Below are positions 35,718-46,663 of a stretch of DNA of 64,000 nt, one piece after another. Position numbers and translations under genes: made by a program. Positions within the stretch are counted from its first letter, which is position 1; every line of letters begins with the position of its first letter. The DNA comes from Terebella lapidaria (taxonomy: Eukaryota > Annelida > Polychaeta > Terebellida > Terebellidae), in assembly GCA_949152475.1 (NCBI GenBank), contig OX424564.1, positions 5,084,001 to 5,148,000 on the forward strand, in the 5' to 3' direction. The notes beneath the pieces are model-generated. The model was not told the origin of the DNA, searched no databases, and saw only the letters and a program-made list of their open reading frames with translations.

Positions 35718-37979
35718 ATCCTGATTTGAGATTATGCAGTTCTATTGCATTTACCTCAACATAAGTAAATTGGTCAAACGTGACAAGACTAAGATTGAAC
35801 TTACCATCTGCTAGTCAAATGTTGTATTATATTGTGTGGAGACCTTGAATCATATGAGTATGTAATCAACTGGGCTGGAACTTTTTTGTCCGGTTCGAAT
35901 TACGTATTCAGAATATTGAATTCAAAATGTGTGTACCCCTCCCCAACTGATGAGCTAAAAATACATCTTCCGAGTCTGAAAATACTCAAATAACGTGTGT
36001 TTCGCTCTACGAGGAACTATTTAGAGATATCGTCTAAGTATTACCCGTGACACATGATTGTTTAGCCTGGGAAAGGAGTCCGAACATAAAATCCCTTTCG
36101 TTCTATGGTGACGAAATACCGTAATATTATATGTATCATATGAATATGTAAATATATATCAAAACGATGCCCATATATAGGTCAACTATGACAGTTTATT
36201 TATATACCTTTAGTACATGCAACAATAGTGCAAAAAAGTTACTGCTAAATGTATTTCACAAAATCAGATGAAAATAAATATACACACAACAAAGTAAGCA
36301 CCACCATGATGACAATGAACTGAGCCACAATCCAGGTACTGAATGTGCGAGTCTGGATACATGTATACCTGCAATGATTCATAACGGATGCTCATTTGGC
36401 AATTAGCTTCACACTTATAGAAGCATGAAAAAACGTTATGATTCCGATAGAGTGATATAATCATAATGACATGATGCAAATCAATAACAGTGCATGGGTT
36501 ACCGGGTTATTAACACATTCACTCATATGAGGAGTTAATTTATCATGTTTATTGACATGTGAATATAATTATGTATGTATAAATATGATATACACTGGTC
36601 CCTGTGAGATAAGACCTCACCTTTTGCAGGAAATGAGGTCTTATCTTACAGGAAGTCTTGTTTGACACGTTCATTCACATGTTAAATTGATCTTTGCAGT
36701 AGTATACCGCTCCCATGGTGCATGTGACTAGTTAGTTATAAATATATAATCATGATAAAATTAGAATCCTTTTTACTACTTTTAGTTTTGTATTTATAAA
36801 AGTATACTACTAAATAGTAATGTACATGTACACACATTTGATACAGATACCTTCCATTCTCTATCATGTCTAACATCAAAAACTGCACTCTGAGCATTGT
36901 GCTAACATGAAAATATGTGACAAAATATCCAAATACAGTGGTGATACGAGCACCGTGATATAACTCTGGTAAGCGTATTCCAATCTACCAAAGGCAGGGG
37001 TACATACCTACTTTAAGAGTATCGATCGAGAATACAGGGTTCCGCCGTGGAGCAGGGTTAACTGTGAAATACAAGCCCACAAAATTCTGGGTCATGTAAT
37101 GTAGTTAGGTTGTGATCAGTTGATATCCTGAATGGAAATTTTCACAAGTTTCAGGGACTGCATTTACTGGTATTTAACTAAACCAATTTGGCATGTAATA
37201 CATGTATTAATTAACAAGAGTAGTAGTGCCATTATTAAAACCAAAAATCTTGCAGGCTTGCATGTACTGGAAGGCACAACTTGTCCAACATTTGATTTTT
37301 GTCCCCTACCATGCCTTCGAAACAATATTCTGTTTCACGAAAATACTGCGAAACCATAATATTTGAATTTGTGGCTAGGATATATGCTTAACAAAAGTTT
37401 ATTTGCATTTGTGTGAATCACACATTTCTATGACTTCACTTTTGCATTTTTCGAGAGCCATGTGTTATGAATCGAGGTATTCGCTTCCAATAAATCTGGC
37501 TACCAGGTAGTACCAACTGATCAACTCAATGGGACACAAATGTAATGGTTTTACAGCATATTAACATTATCAACAGGGGTAGTTCCTCAATTGCTCCAGC
37601 CTGATTACTGTCACTTTTGTAGCTTTCCTAGATTTCTCTGGGTAATGCTCAAATAAATGTTGAGGGTTGATGGTACACAAAGACGACTGTTCACGCTGAT
37701 GGACACACTGTATCACCTGTTCATTTACACGGAACTCTATTCTAACAGTCACTAACCAAGCAAGTGGGCACATGTCATGTACTAGTACATTTACTTATTC
37801 TGCACAGATTATCAAATACATAATATACACACAAATACATCATCCTTGTGATGCAAATGAGTAGAAATTGTTATGGCACATATGTCACAGGAATGTATTA
37901 TTCATAAATACAAAATTATTTACACATTCCAGTCACAAGTTTTTGTTACATGGCACAATGTGGAATATTCAATAGTCGA
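35718..37979. other. Intergenic and 3' flank of GFOD gene
   Basis: AT-rich sequence with no supported gene apart from the small hairpin at 36601-36652. The 3' UTR of the minus-strand GFOD gene must lie in its right part; one possible minus-strand AATAAA is at 37398-37403. Confidence 0.4.
36601..36652. repeat. 19-bp stem-loop
   Basis: CCTGTGAGATAAGACCTCA pairs with TGAGGTCTTATCTTACAGG (one mismatch) around a 14-base loop. No coding frame or flanking duplication supports a transposon end. A small structured RNA or a remnant of a foldback element are both possible. Confidence 0.6.
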
Positions 37980-39257
37980 TCAGACGTAGAGAGACAAGGT
38001 ACTTCTTCTCATGGCGTCCGAAAGGTACGGGTTAGGGTCGGGTTCCTCCTTCAGTATGGAGACCTTGATCCAGTCCCGCGACTTGCTGGACATGCGGAGC
38101 ATGTCCACGACTGTCTGTATGTACTGTCCATCCTCGAAGGTTGACGCCTCGCTGACGGGACCCTCGCTCCATGTGTGTCGGTCGTCAGTGTCGTCCATGA
38201 ACGCCTCTCGGACGGAGCTGATCAGCGTCACGAGACCCTTCAGGTGTGGGAGCGGGATGTCGCCATGGTTACTCTCCGCGATACCTAGCTGTTCCTGCTT
38301 GAGGCGCTCGTCTGATTCACGGTGGAGCACCTCCTCTTTCAGCTGGTTGTCGTGTTTGGTGCCATAGAGGTCCATATCTCGTACAACGAGTCGACCTTTA
38401 GAGCCACAAATCAGCAGCTCTTGAGTGTACTGGCTCTGCATGTGACAGTTTATCGTGATTGTGGCACAGGCTCCGCCATCCATCTCCATCTGAATAGTGC
38501 AGAAATCGTCGCTCGTGATCTGACGAATGCCCTTGATTTTGTCCGTGTTTTTGGTGAAGGTACGCAGCATGCCATGAACACGAGAAGCTTTCTGTTTCGT
38601 GAGATAAGTTATGAGGTCTATGATCACACTCCCGAAGGTGTTGAGAGCACCACCACCCATCAGCTCATCACATGTCCAGTCGTATTTATCCCTATGGCAG
38701 CTGCTGTGAACACGGGCCTCGATGACAGTTATGATACCTATGTAGTCATCGTCAATGTATTCTTTCATTTTCTGGAAACATGGCAGAAACCGCAAACCAT
38801 TACCCATCAATGACATCAGCTTGGGATAATACTCGGCAGCATGCACCATCTTCAAGGCATCAAGCTGACTCGGTCCTGCGGGCGTGCCACAAATAACGTG
38901 TTTGCCAATACCCAGAGCCTTGGCAGCAATGGGCGACTGGAGATGTGGTGGACAATAGATAAACACCAAATCAACATCTTTGTGCAGGAGAACTTCATCC
39001 ACTTTGCTCGTCTTGAATGCGATGTTGAGGTCTTTTCCGCATTCGTCAACAGCGTCTTTGGTTCGTCCCCAAAGGGCTTCGACACTGAATCCGTGGTACT
39101 TGAGAATCGGCACAAGACATCGAACCGCAGTTCCTGTGCCGAATACACCGATGCCGGGCAGTTCTGGAGAACTCATGACGTCACTGACTGCGCCTGCTGA
39201 AGGGGTACTGGAATGTGTAGATTTGTAAGCTGTGGCACACTCAAGAAGTGTTGACAT
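37980..39257 (-). CDS. GFOD: GFOD1/2-like Gfo/Idh/MocA-family protein
   Basis: 425 residues in one uninterrupted coding exon, with an in-frame stop shortly upstream of the first ATG. Residues ~34-130 form a Rossmann fold: GIGVFGTGTAVRC (nucleotide-binding loop), ALWGRT, DVDLVFIYCPPHLQSPIA and ALGIGKHVIC. Residues ~140-400 form the C-terminal alpha/beta domain with YYPKLMSLMGNGLRFLP, CDELMGGGALNTFGS, GIRQITSDDFC and STFEDGQYIQTVVD. It aligns end to end with vertebrate GFOD1/GFOD2 (385-390 residues) and ends AMRRSTLSLYV, like GFOD1. The extra ~33 residues at the N-terminus lack similarity, so MSSPELPG at residue 28 may be the real start. The E-K-P site of active family enzymes reads CGTPAGPS, with no Lys. 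The cellular role of GFOD proteins is poorly defined. Confidence 0.93.
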   Translation of the reverse strand: MSTLLECATAYKSTHSSTPSAGAVSDVMSSPELPGIGVFGTGTAVRCLVPILKYHGFSVEALWGRTKDAVDECGKDLNIAFKTSKVDEVLLHKDVDLVFIYCPPHLQSPIAAKALGIGKHVICGTPAGPSQLDALKMVHAAEYYPKLMSLMGNGLRFLPCFQKMKEYIDDDYIGIITVIEARVHSSCHRDKYDWTCDELMGGGALNTFGSVIIDLITYLTKQKASRVHGMLRTFTKNTDKIKGIRQITSDDFCTIQMEMDGGACATITINCHMQSQYTQELLICGSKGRLVVRDMDLYGTKHDNQLKEEVLHRESDERLKQEQLGIAESNHGDIPLPHLKGLVTLISSVREAFMDDTDDRHTWSEGPVSEASTFEDGQYIQTVVDMLRMSSKSRDWIKVSILKEEPDPNPYLSDAMRRSTLSLYV

Positions 39258-40635
39258 TTCAGATGCGATTCACATCGCGAAGCATTTCATGATGACCACG
39301 AAGGTGCAAATCACGGTACCGCATTTTGAAAGTTAAATGATTGCAGTCTACAATATTGAAAGTTGACGCAGCTGAACAGTCAAAATAGTACGATATTTAA
39401 AGAGTGTTTTAGGACCAGGGCAGGTAAAACTTTTTACAGTTGTAAACGTAGTTCCTTTAGTATTCGATAGGTGGCGCTAAAATGTAGGCGATCATAAAAT
39501 GCAGATCGAAATTGGCAATAAATTGGGATTTTGTGTTTGCAGGTCTATTCATAGGAGCTTGCAGTTGCTTTAGTATTTTCAGTATTATTTTTGCGGATTT
39601 TTTAAGTATCTCGTGTAGGGATTGATGTGTTCTCAGGTTTTTTCTCAATCAGCAATTTTCTGTCAAATTTCGGACTTCTATCATAAAGCCAGAAGAGTTA
39701 GCAACCTACCGCAATCATAAGCCTTATCATAAAATTCCTTGATCCGCATGAGATTTTTTTTTGCATTTTTTTTCTCAACTGTAGTTTTTTTGCTATCGTG
39801 GTTGTAAAATCGTTAGCAAGTACAGTTATCAGGCTATATAGTATTTGTTTGGAGTGCCGTCTGATCCAGAAATAGGCCTACAAAAATACCTATACACGAC
39901 AATACACGACAAAACGGAATATGCTCAGCTTTCTCCAGGACAAGCTCTAATGAGGGCAGAGGGGCTAAAATGTGAAATTCCTTTCATTTTTTAAGACTTT
40001 CAAACAATTATCAATTTGAAATTATGTCCTTGAAAACGAATGCTCAAAATTCACTTTGTATAGGGCTTGATGGCATGTCATGCATCAGTATAGTCCGTAG
40101 TGATCCGTAGTCCATGAAAAAATCCCTCCGAGCATGATTTTTCATGCTTTACGGTTGGTTAGGTTTACGGATGGCGGAAGCACCTGAACTGATGTAATTT
40201 CGGTAAGGAAATGAACATAATAATTATGCGGAAACATAAAAACTTTCAACGTTTGTTGATTTATTATTAACTGTATAAGATTCCTGTTTGTGATTGGTTC
40301 GAATGAGGCCACGTGACTGAAATGATACTACAATGTTTTCATTTGTGAGTGCCTTGGACAACACAACAACACAGCTTGGACAACACAACTGACACAAATA
40401 GAATATAGAGACTTCCTGATTGGGCTCAGCATACGAGAGCAAATATCAGGGCAAAAAAGGCCAGTATTTTGCCCACTGTCAACGATCGCTCATGCACATC
40501 GAATGACGTTGCCATAATAAAACATGGATGTGTCCTATTGTTCTCTACGATATTCTTTTCACAGTATATAATAAACACATAATCACCTGGTTTTTCCATC
40601 ATGCGCCCTGATATTTGCCATTGATGGCCCTGTGA
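39258..40635. other. Upstream flank of GFOD gene with MITE-like sequence
   Basis: No gene seen. The stretch 39640-39770 resembles 46130-46210 inside the MITE at 46019-46663 (shared AGAGTTAGCAA and ATAAAATT contexts), so it is probably a relic of the same family. The GFOD promoter should lie near 39258-39400. Confidence 0.4.
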
Positions 40636-40639
40636 TATG

Positions 40640-42290
40640 GCCCTGTGATATACCCTTCTTATGGAACTATGATACCCATACTGAAGAAGGGGAAGGACCC
40701 ACTTTTACAAACGAACTACCGAGGCATAACCCTCATCCACAGAGTCAGCAAGACCCTCAACCACGTATTGTTGGCACAGGATGAACGCCTCATCACAAAA
40801 CGTCAAAACGAACTACAAGTGGGATTTCACCACCCTGGGGCTCCATTATGTTCAAAGAAGCACTCGCCTAGTCCAAGGACACAAAACTATGTTTGCTGTA
40901 ACCGCTGATGTTCAGAAGTCATTCGACACAATGTGACACGACTCCTTGATGAGGAAACACATACTTGGGATGAGTGATAACTAGAAGACGATGCTCGACA
41001 ACCTATCCATTAGAGTTCACGTTGAGACTCCCTAGGTAGCCAGTCAAGCTCTCGCAAGGTGTGGACCAAGGCCACCCTCTGGTCGACCCTCGACTACAAA
41101 GCAATGATCAACGATCTTCTCAAGTCTGGCTTCAGCACAAAGATAGACCAGTACCGACTGAATTTCCCCACCTGCGTTGATAACATGCTCGTAGTCACCA
41201 ACAATGAAGACGATCTCTAGCTTCTCCTTGACATAGTCTTGTAGGACCTGGAATACTGCTGGACCCTTGGTGATACAGTGGTGCTCGTTTCCCAGTGATG
41301 CCGGCACCTTGGCCTGGAGAGGTACTCAGAGGATAGAGCCTCATCGAAGATCAACAACTGCATATTCACTGCACGACGAGCATCCTATGTCCTGATGGGC
41401 TTAGGCTTCCATGGCAACAACAGTAACAGCCCCACGGTTGTGCACCAGATGTACCTCACCTACGTCATCCACTGATGTATATACGGCCTAGAAAGCATGG
41501 TATTGAGGAAGCACATCTAGGAGCACTCGAATGCTACCATCGTAAAACACTCAAGCAACTGTTGTCACTCTCAAAGTGCACAGAGCTCTTCAGAGGCCGT
41601 CCACTTGCTCGTCGGGGTAACACTGTTCACTGCCCTCTTACACATCAAGGCACTGTCACTGCTTGGTGTGATCGCCCGATCACCAGACACCATCATACAC
41701 CAAATCTTCCCAATGCAGCTTGCCATGAAGGAAGCCTCCTGATTCATCTTCATGAGAGATGTTGCACTGCAGTGTGACCTGCCACCCCCGCACGAGCTGT
41801 TCGAAACCCCAATATCAAAGGCTCAATGAAAGTCAAGAAGAGCGTCTATCCCATTTTGAGGCATGGGATAGGTTGACACTCTGCAACCTGCACACGGATC
41901 TTCTCTCCATCAAACTTCACTCCTATTGTCCACAGTTAAATGTTCAGTGATCGATGTCAGACTGGCCATGGGTACCTACACTCCGTGTGATCGAGTGTGA
42001 CACTCCGTGTTATCGAGTGTGACAGTCACACGGACCCCACATGCATGATGTGTTCCACCGCTGGCGAAGACCTTGCATACTATACCTTGCCCAGTGTTCC
42101 TTTCACTGTGATAAACGTAGGAAGTTCCTGAGTGACATGGCAAGAGATCCAAACGGAGTAACAATGGTATCAAGCATTATTAGTGACTCCAATAAGTACA
42201 CCTCCCTTGTTACTGATCCATCACGGTGGTTCCATGAAGCCAAACTGTACCAGCGTATATGGTAAGGTCTGAGACCCTCATCATCATCGG
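40640..42290 (+). mobile_element. Decayed LINE reverse transcriptase
   Basis: Recognisable in pieces: PILKKGKDPLLQTNYRGITL, LITKRQNELQVGF, TADVQKSFDT, a GVDQGHPL segment and FPTCVDNMLVV (equivalent of the ADD box). Further on are RRASYVLMGLGFHG, CIYGLESMVLRKHI and a C-terminal His/Cys stretch near 42040-42110. These match the non-LTR elements common in marine invertebrates in which RT is followed by a coiled and zinc-binding tail. Many stops and frame changes break it, including after the SKTLNHVLLAQDE region and inside the ADD box, where Ala is replaced by Val and the first Asp by Asn. Endonuclease was not found, so the copy is also 5'-truncated. Confidence 0.7.
41979..42022. repeat. 22-bp tandem duplication
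   Basis: CACTCCGTGTGATCGAGTGT plus GA is repeated once with a single change inside the LINE relic. Confidence 0.75.
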
Positions 42291-42754
42291 GTGCTACCTG
42301 TGTGCCATACACTGCCGGAGGAACACCCGCCACCACTGTCCACTGGAGGGCAGTGTACAGTAATTCGCTCAGCCAATCAGCGAGCGTTCACCTCACTTAG
42401 GCAATTTAAAGGGAAACTGTTGTTAAACATCGCCTCATATATTTTTTAGGCCAGACTTCTGGACGAGTGTATATTCACCTGAAAGAACGCAGTGCTGGGA
42501 TATAATGACCCGGTTTTCAAGGCAGTATCTTGTTGGCGTTCTTCTCAGGAGCTGGGGAATCAAAGGGGTTTTGCATGGGCATCAGTACCCATAATTTTGG
42601 GTATTTTCACCCCGGGTCCATTCAAAGCAGAATAGCGAAAAATCCCATGTGTCGTCAAATATATTCATGCTTACCATGCGATGCCCAATACGTTGAGGGA
42701 TAAAACTAGCATAGTGGTTAGGCTGGGATTTTTTTTTAGGAAGGTGTTGACGAG

Positions 42755-42852
42755 GTATGTGTTCTATATGATATATATTTATATGAGTATATATCTGTAG
42801 AGTATATTTATATATAATATATATGTTGTATATTTATATAGCTATATATCAC
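42755..42852. repeat. AT dinucleotide-rich low-complexity tract
   Basis: ATATATTTATATGAGTATAT-type sequence immediately before the first MULE exon. Simple repeat. Confidence 0.7.
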
Positions 42853-42892
42853 AAAAAAAACATAAATTACAATGTGATTGTATACACTTCAG

Positions 42893-44518
42893 GTTCTTCT
42901 AGAGTACGTTCAGCCAGACCAGGTCGGCTTAGTGCCGACCCTCTCCAAAAACCGGGACCTGGCTGAGCAAGCCAACGTGAAACGCCGTCGAACGCGGCCA
43001 CGTCACCCCAAGGACTTAGAGTTCCAGCTGGACGATACGCACCTGCCAGATGGGTTCATACGACGGGACCTACGTGTTGGTAGAAGGCGCCACATTCTGA
43101 TGGCAACACAACCCATGCTGGACGGATTGGCTCGGGCACACACCTGGTAAGATTCATGGAATGATTTTGTAAAAACTATTGTTACTAGAATTATTGTTAC
43201 TATTACATAATTCATCATCGTTATAAATGTGGATAGTTATGAATTGTTTTACCTTCACTTTGGTTTATCAGGTACATCGACGCCACTTTCAAGGTCGTGC
43301 GGCGCCCGTTCTACCAGCTCTTCAGTGTACACGCATTCATGAAGTCGGGGAAAGCTCTGAAGCAACTCCCGCTTGCGTTTGTCCTGATGTCCGGTAGAGA
43401 GGCAGCAGACTACCGGGCCGTGCTCCAGGCAATCCTGGAGGAGTTGGGCGGACGCCGAGCGGTCCAGTGCGTTGTCCTGGACTTCGAGCCTGCAGCCTGG
43501 CAGGCAGTGCGAGCCATCCTCCCGGGCGTGACTGTCCGTGGGTGCTTGTTCCACTTTACCCAGGTACTTTAAACGAAGTTTTCATAATGCACTACTTCTT
43601 GTCGTATATTATCATTGGTATTATTGTTACTGTTTACTCATGTTATTATGTTCTGTTCTGCAGGCAGTGTTCCGCAAGATCCAAGAGGCAGGCCTTCAGG
43701 TGTCCTATGCCAATGACCCCGGGACTCACTCGGTAAGTGTTTTGAATCGCAATACTAGTAGGCCTCCCTTGGAATAATACGATCATTATTCAATTATATC
43801 GCACAAAATGATACTTTTAAGTACCGTGTTGATTCATCTCCCACTTTCTGATCCGTACAGTTGTGTCGGAAGCTGATGGCTCTCCCATTTCTGCCCGAGG
43901 AGCACATCAGGGCGACTTATGGGAAACTACTAGCTGAGGTGCCAGCCGATAGTCCACTCGCCAACGTGTTCAACTATTTCAGGGACACCTGGATAGACGG
44001 ACGCGTCTTCACTCCCACTGATTGGTCCGTGTACCGACAGCCAACGACGTGGAAGGTTGGCATTACCGACTCAACCACCGCGGAAAGAAAGGTGTGTAAT
44101 CATAGAGAGTTTCTCTAATTTGTTCTCCATCGTACTTCCCATAGACGTAACTATGCTTATTACATAAATTTTGGCGTATATTGTTTATTGTAATTCCTTA
44201 TTTCTTTTTGTCTTTGCAGCCAAGCTCCACGTCTATTTGTTAATCAAACTTCTTCACAAAGAAGCTAGGCTCATGCATCTAACCAGCCAATTTATTTACC
44301 GTGAGGATGTGACACGCATGCAGAAGGCGGGGTCCTCCAGAACCACTGCCAACCTTTTCAAGCTTTGGGACGAGTATCATGCTCGCGATAGGACAACTCT
44401 GTCCCTACTTCGTGCGGGTGGGCACCTCATATGCCCCAAGACGAATGTGCCTCCGCCTGCCACTGACCATCAGACAGATTCAGACTCAGGCGACTCAACC
44501 GAGTGGGAATCCGAGTAG
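42893..44518 (+). pseudogene. Intron-bearing MULE transposase-derived gene, one frameshift
   Basis: Five exons with GT-AG borders and consistent phases: 42893-43146, 43272-43563, 43664-43732, 43861-44091 and 44220-44518 (stop TAG). Exons 1-2 encode the DDE-type MULE core: [19 protein letters not shown] (first Asp), [32 protein letters not shown] (second Asp) and GCLFHFTQ. In exon 4 the frame changes near 44041. The incoming frame reads VYRQPTTWKV, while the frame that fits the next splice junction reads NDVEGWHYRLNHRGKK, the conserved NDVEGWH box that carries the catalytic Glu. One lost base after VYRQ explains this. Exon 5 gives KLHVYLLIKLLHKEARL and an acidic tail. No FLYWCH finger or start codon was found upstream, so the 5' end is missing or lies in unseen exons. 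No terminal inverted repeats were recognised. Confidence 0.8.
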
Positions 44519-44554
44519 TGAAAGACCCTTGTATAACTTGCAGTTCTAGTGGTA

Positions 44555-44830
44555 TTAGTATTTTATGAATTCTATAGACTACAGCTTGATATTGTCTGAG
44601 GTTTTTGTATATGCAGTTGTCGTATATTTGTTAATTGATACTTTTGGGTATGAAATTCGCGGCAATGAATAAATTTCCATCCTTGAAAAAGCATTGTGTT
44701 ATCAATTATCAGCTTTTGTATATGTAGTGGTCGTATATATTTTTTAAGTGATGCTTTTGGGTATCAAATTGGCGGCAATGAATAAATGTTCAACCTTGAA
44801 AAAGCATTGTGTTATCAATTATCAGTTATC
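44555..44830 (+). repeat. Duplicated 3' UTR end of the MULE gene
   Basis: Two tandem copies of about 115 bp, each with TTTTGTATATGNAGT, GGCAATGAATAAA and AAAAGCATTGTGTTATCAAT. Each carries its own AATAAA (44668-44673 and 44781-44786), so the transcript may have two poly(A) sites. Confidence 0.75.
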
Positions 44831-44985
44831 AATATCTTCATGTCACGCTTACTGGCGTGTCAAAATCATGAGGATCAACAGGCGGTGTTAAAACAAACAA
44901 TTAAGGTCTAATCAATCAACCGTTCACCACGATGGGCGCCGGTATCTTGTATTGATTTGTATAGGCGGCCGCAGCCAGTCCACAA

Positions 44986-45039
44986 ATAGCGCAGCCGAGG
45001 TGTGACCGTCGGTAGGCGGTCACACCTCAGCTGCGCTAT
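44986..45039. repeat. 23-bp GC-rich stem-loop
   Basis: ATAGCGCAGCCGAGGTGTGA and the CCG that follows pair with CGGTCACACCTCAGCTGCGC plus TAT (one mismatch) around the loop TCGGTAGG. GCGGCCGCAGCC occurs on both sides (about 44965 and 45057). Probably the heart of a foldback or MITE-like insertion; function unknown. Confidence 0.7.
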
Positions 45040-45388
45040 GTCTATATGTTTGTATAGCGGCCGCAGCCCGGCAGCGGCCGGAGCCCGGGTAGTCCTTATG
45101 GACCGTCAAAGTAAGATCATTTAACATTGAGTTGAATGGCCAATATAATTAATATACAGTAGCCTTAATGGAGGATAGTCCTTAATACGGAGCCCTGGAT
45201 ATGCAGAAAAGAAAATGAGACGATCCATGCAGCATTTGCTCTCGGACTTCAGCCTCGGGCTAATATATGGTATTCTCAAGAAATAGGTCCCGCTACATTA
45301 TGACACGGCTTTTCAGTTAAAACAGTAACCCCATTTTAATGTTTTCAGTCAATTTCTATATCTGGAGGGAGGCTATGGCCACTTATGA

Positions 45389-45423
45389 GGGGAGGGGGGG
45401 GGGGGAGGGAGGGAGGGAGGGGG
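45389..45423. repeat. G-rich tract
   Basis: Runs of G with GGGAGGGAGGG, able in principle to form a G-quadruplex on the plus strand. Confidence 0.6.
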
Positions 45424-45942
45424 GTGGTGAAGGCACACACTGAAATCATATTGATGATAAAGACTTTTCTTTGGTCGTTGTTCAATATTTATAAGCTTCT
45501 GGTCATTGTCATATTAAAATCAGCTTATAAATATCGAAAACACACAACGACCAAAGAAAAGTCATTTATTTACGGCTATTTTATCTTGTCACAATCACCA
45601 TGAGTCATGATTTCTGTTCATGTTGTACAGGATCCACATTTGATCCAGTTCATTTCCGTTTTTTATTCAACGTTACAACATTCACCAGGGTGCGCTGCTG
45701 TGAAACTTTGGCGAAACCGAAAGTAGGCTCGACGAAAAAGCCTCTTTCTTTGCGATATATGACAGCTTATCATCAATAGATTAACAAATGTAGTAATGAT
45801 AGAGCGTGAATTCCATATAAATAGCAAATGAATGACTATCATAAAAACTAAGCCCTCTTTGTCAGTGGTTAAGTTTGATCCTCTATTATCGCCCAGGCCA
45901 GTCAGTGACAATCCAACTTCAAGCACCAGTCACACAGGTAGT

Positions 45943-45980
45943 TGAAGACCCCACGGATAACGTTATCCGTGGGGTCTTCA
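45943..45980. repeat. Perfect 38-bp palindrome
   Basis: TGAAGACCCCACGGATAAC is followed directly by its exact reverse complement GTTATCCGTGGGGTCTTCA with no spacer. Weaker symmetry continues outward (CACCAGTCAC / CTAGTCACC). Such a spacer-free palindrome is rarely stable in a genome. Confidence 0.85.
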
Positions 45981-46018
45981 GCTAGTCACCACTTCACTGA
46001 CACTGTGACGGAGGTACT

Positions 46019-46663
46019 TATACTTTGATTCTTCTTACTCGTTTACACCGTTTTTTGCCGATATTTTCGCGATGTTTAATGGTATCGTAATGTAACTTGG
46101 CATACTTCACCTAGACATCAAACGGCATTTTTCTGCAAACTTTCAGACTTCTGCTCATGAAACTGTGAGAGTTAGCAATCTACTGCAATGATAAAATTTC
46201 CCTGAAATCCTGTCATTTGCATGTCAACAAATATTGTTTTCCTTTGGCACGTGATGGGCGATTCTGTTTGGGTAATTTGCATAGGGGCTAGGGGCGAGGG
46301 TTAGAATTCGGGACCGCCCACGCATGTAAACCGATTCGGAATTACTCGCACGTGCAGGCACCTTGACGACAACTGACAACCCGATCCCCCTATTATGACT
46401 AATATCAACTTGTCCATTTGGATTCCGTCATCAGTGGTCGAGAACCAAACAATATGTCGGCGCTCATGGCTCGAGCAAATCATCGCTTAAATATAACTTT
46501 TTAGTTTTGAAAGAAACAGATAGCGTTCCGGAAGGCAGAATTGTGTTAATTAATTGCCGTTTATACCAATGACATGCAATTTTCAGTTGAATAGTCCGCT
46601 CGAAGTTACTTGACTGAACTAAAGGAAAAAAACGGTGTAAACGAGTCAGAAAAATCAAAGTAT
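46019..46663. mobile_element. MITE with ~40-bp terminal inverted repeats
   Basis: TATACTTTGATTCTTCTTAC and GTTTACACCGTTTTTTGCC at the left match the reverse complement of GGAAAAAAACGGTGTAAACG and AAATCAAAGTATA at the right. The 645-bp body has no coding capacity. The superfamily is not assigned; no unambiguous target duplication is seen. Confidence 0.7.

Noticed and set aside
38322-39200. Two plus-strand frames of 119-163 codons
   Set aside because: Antisense to the well-supported GFOD coding exon.
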